Shown here piece after piece: positions 42,729 through 42,860 of a DNA stretch of 42,860 bases; within the stretch, counting starts at the first letter, position 1, and every line of letters begins with the position of its first letter. The stretch spans positions 1 through 42,860 of the forward strand of contig NZ_PVWK01000111.1 of the NCBI RefSeq assembly GCF_003003795.1, written 5' to 3'. The DNA is from Stenomitos frigidus ULC18. GTDB taxonomy: Bacteria > Cyanobacteriota > Cyanobacteriia > Leptolyngbyales > Leptolyngbyaceae. A model generated the notes under the pieces. That model searched no databases and was not told where the DNA came from. It saw only the letters and a list, made by a program, of their open reading frames with translations. The position numbers and the translations under genes were made by a program.

Positions 42729-42860
42729 AAGTGATCGAATCTAGCTAAACCGCTACCGAAGCGCCCCCTAGCCCCCAAATTTGGCAGGGCTGATCTACTG
42801 GAAAAAGGAAAGTAGACCGGGGATATCATGTGCCATGCGCCGTAAGCCCTGCGTGATGGA

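Noticed and set aside
1-42860. Many GCGATCGC palindromes as element-specific sites
   Set aside because: This is the genome-wide HIP1 octamer of cyanobacteria and is informative only for taxonomy.

Overview
The window comes from a cyanobacterial chromosome. The palindrome GCGATCGC (HIP1) recurs throughout, and the right-hand flank carries typical cyanobacterial genes: a DUF1400 alpha/beta hydrolase, a DUF4168 protein, RecJ and an LmeA/DUF2993 lipid-binding protein. Roughly 1.4-35.0 kb reads as a phage-derived, partly decayed mobile region loaded with cargo. Its left part holds a tyrosine integrase split by one in-frame TAG (1455-2423) and a zinc-ribbon gene split by one in-frame TAA (2732-3013). 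Its right part holds a half tRNA-Val, an integrase remnant with in-frame stops (33365-33990) and an mntH gene cut off at about 34986.

Phage genes are dispersed rather than contiguous. A minus-strand connector cluster (3431-4789) comes first. Plus-strand genes follow: a small-terminase-like protein (4904), two possible internal proteins (7899, 8732), a frameshifted ParB-fold protein (9025-11177), the large terminase (15873), a scaffold-like protein (27447), a P22-like coat protein (28312) and a run of connector and fibre genes to 33277. Between them lie mostly minus-strand cargo genes: a GT39 glycosyltransferase, a DUF2887 nuclease, a NACHT-pentapeptide STAND protein, Uma2, an S53 peptidase, a truncated TIR-WD40 protein, the TcmP/DUF5131 pair and HicBA. 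No portal, tape-measure, lysis or DNA-replication gene was recognised.

The most unusual signal is a leader found six times (about 4837, 7831, 8985, 15808, 27383 and 28232), each time just 5' of a plus-strand phage gene. Its core is GGACTGCCCACGCC followed by GAGCTGGGATGC. In four copies a GGGCA lies upstream that can pair with TGCCC. In all six, CCCA can pair with TGGG. In four copies GGGATGCY can pair with a matching arm that ends 1-4 nt before the start codon, and base changes in the two arms compensate each other. The overlapping pairings suggest a multi-state RNA switch, or at least an RNA operator, shared by the head and packaging genes. This is the best candidate here for an undescribed system.

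Right of 35 kb the sequence is ordinary host chromosome: an mntH remnant beside a DJ-1/PfpI-ferritin-like protein, the hydrolase, the DUF4168 protein, a MITE with AGGACTTACGCA ends, recJ and an LmeA-like gene.
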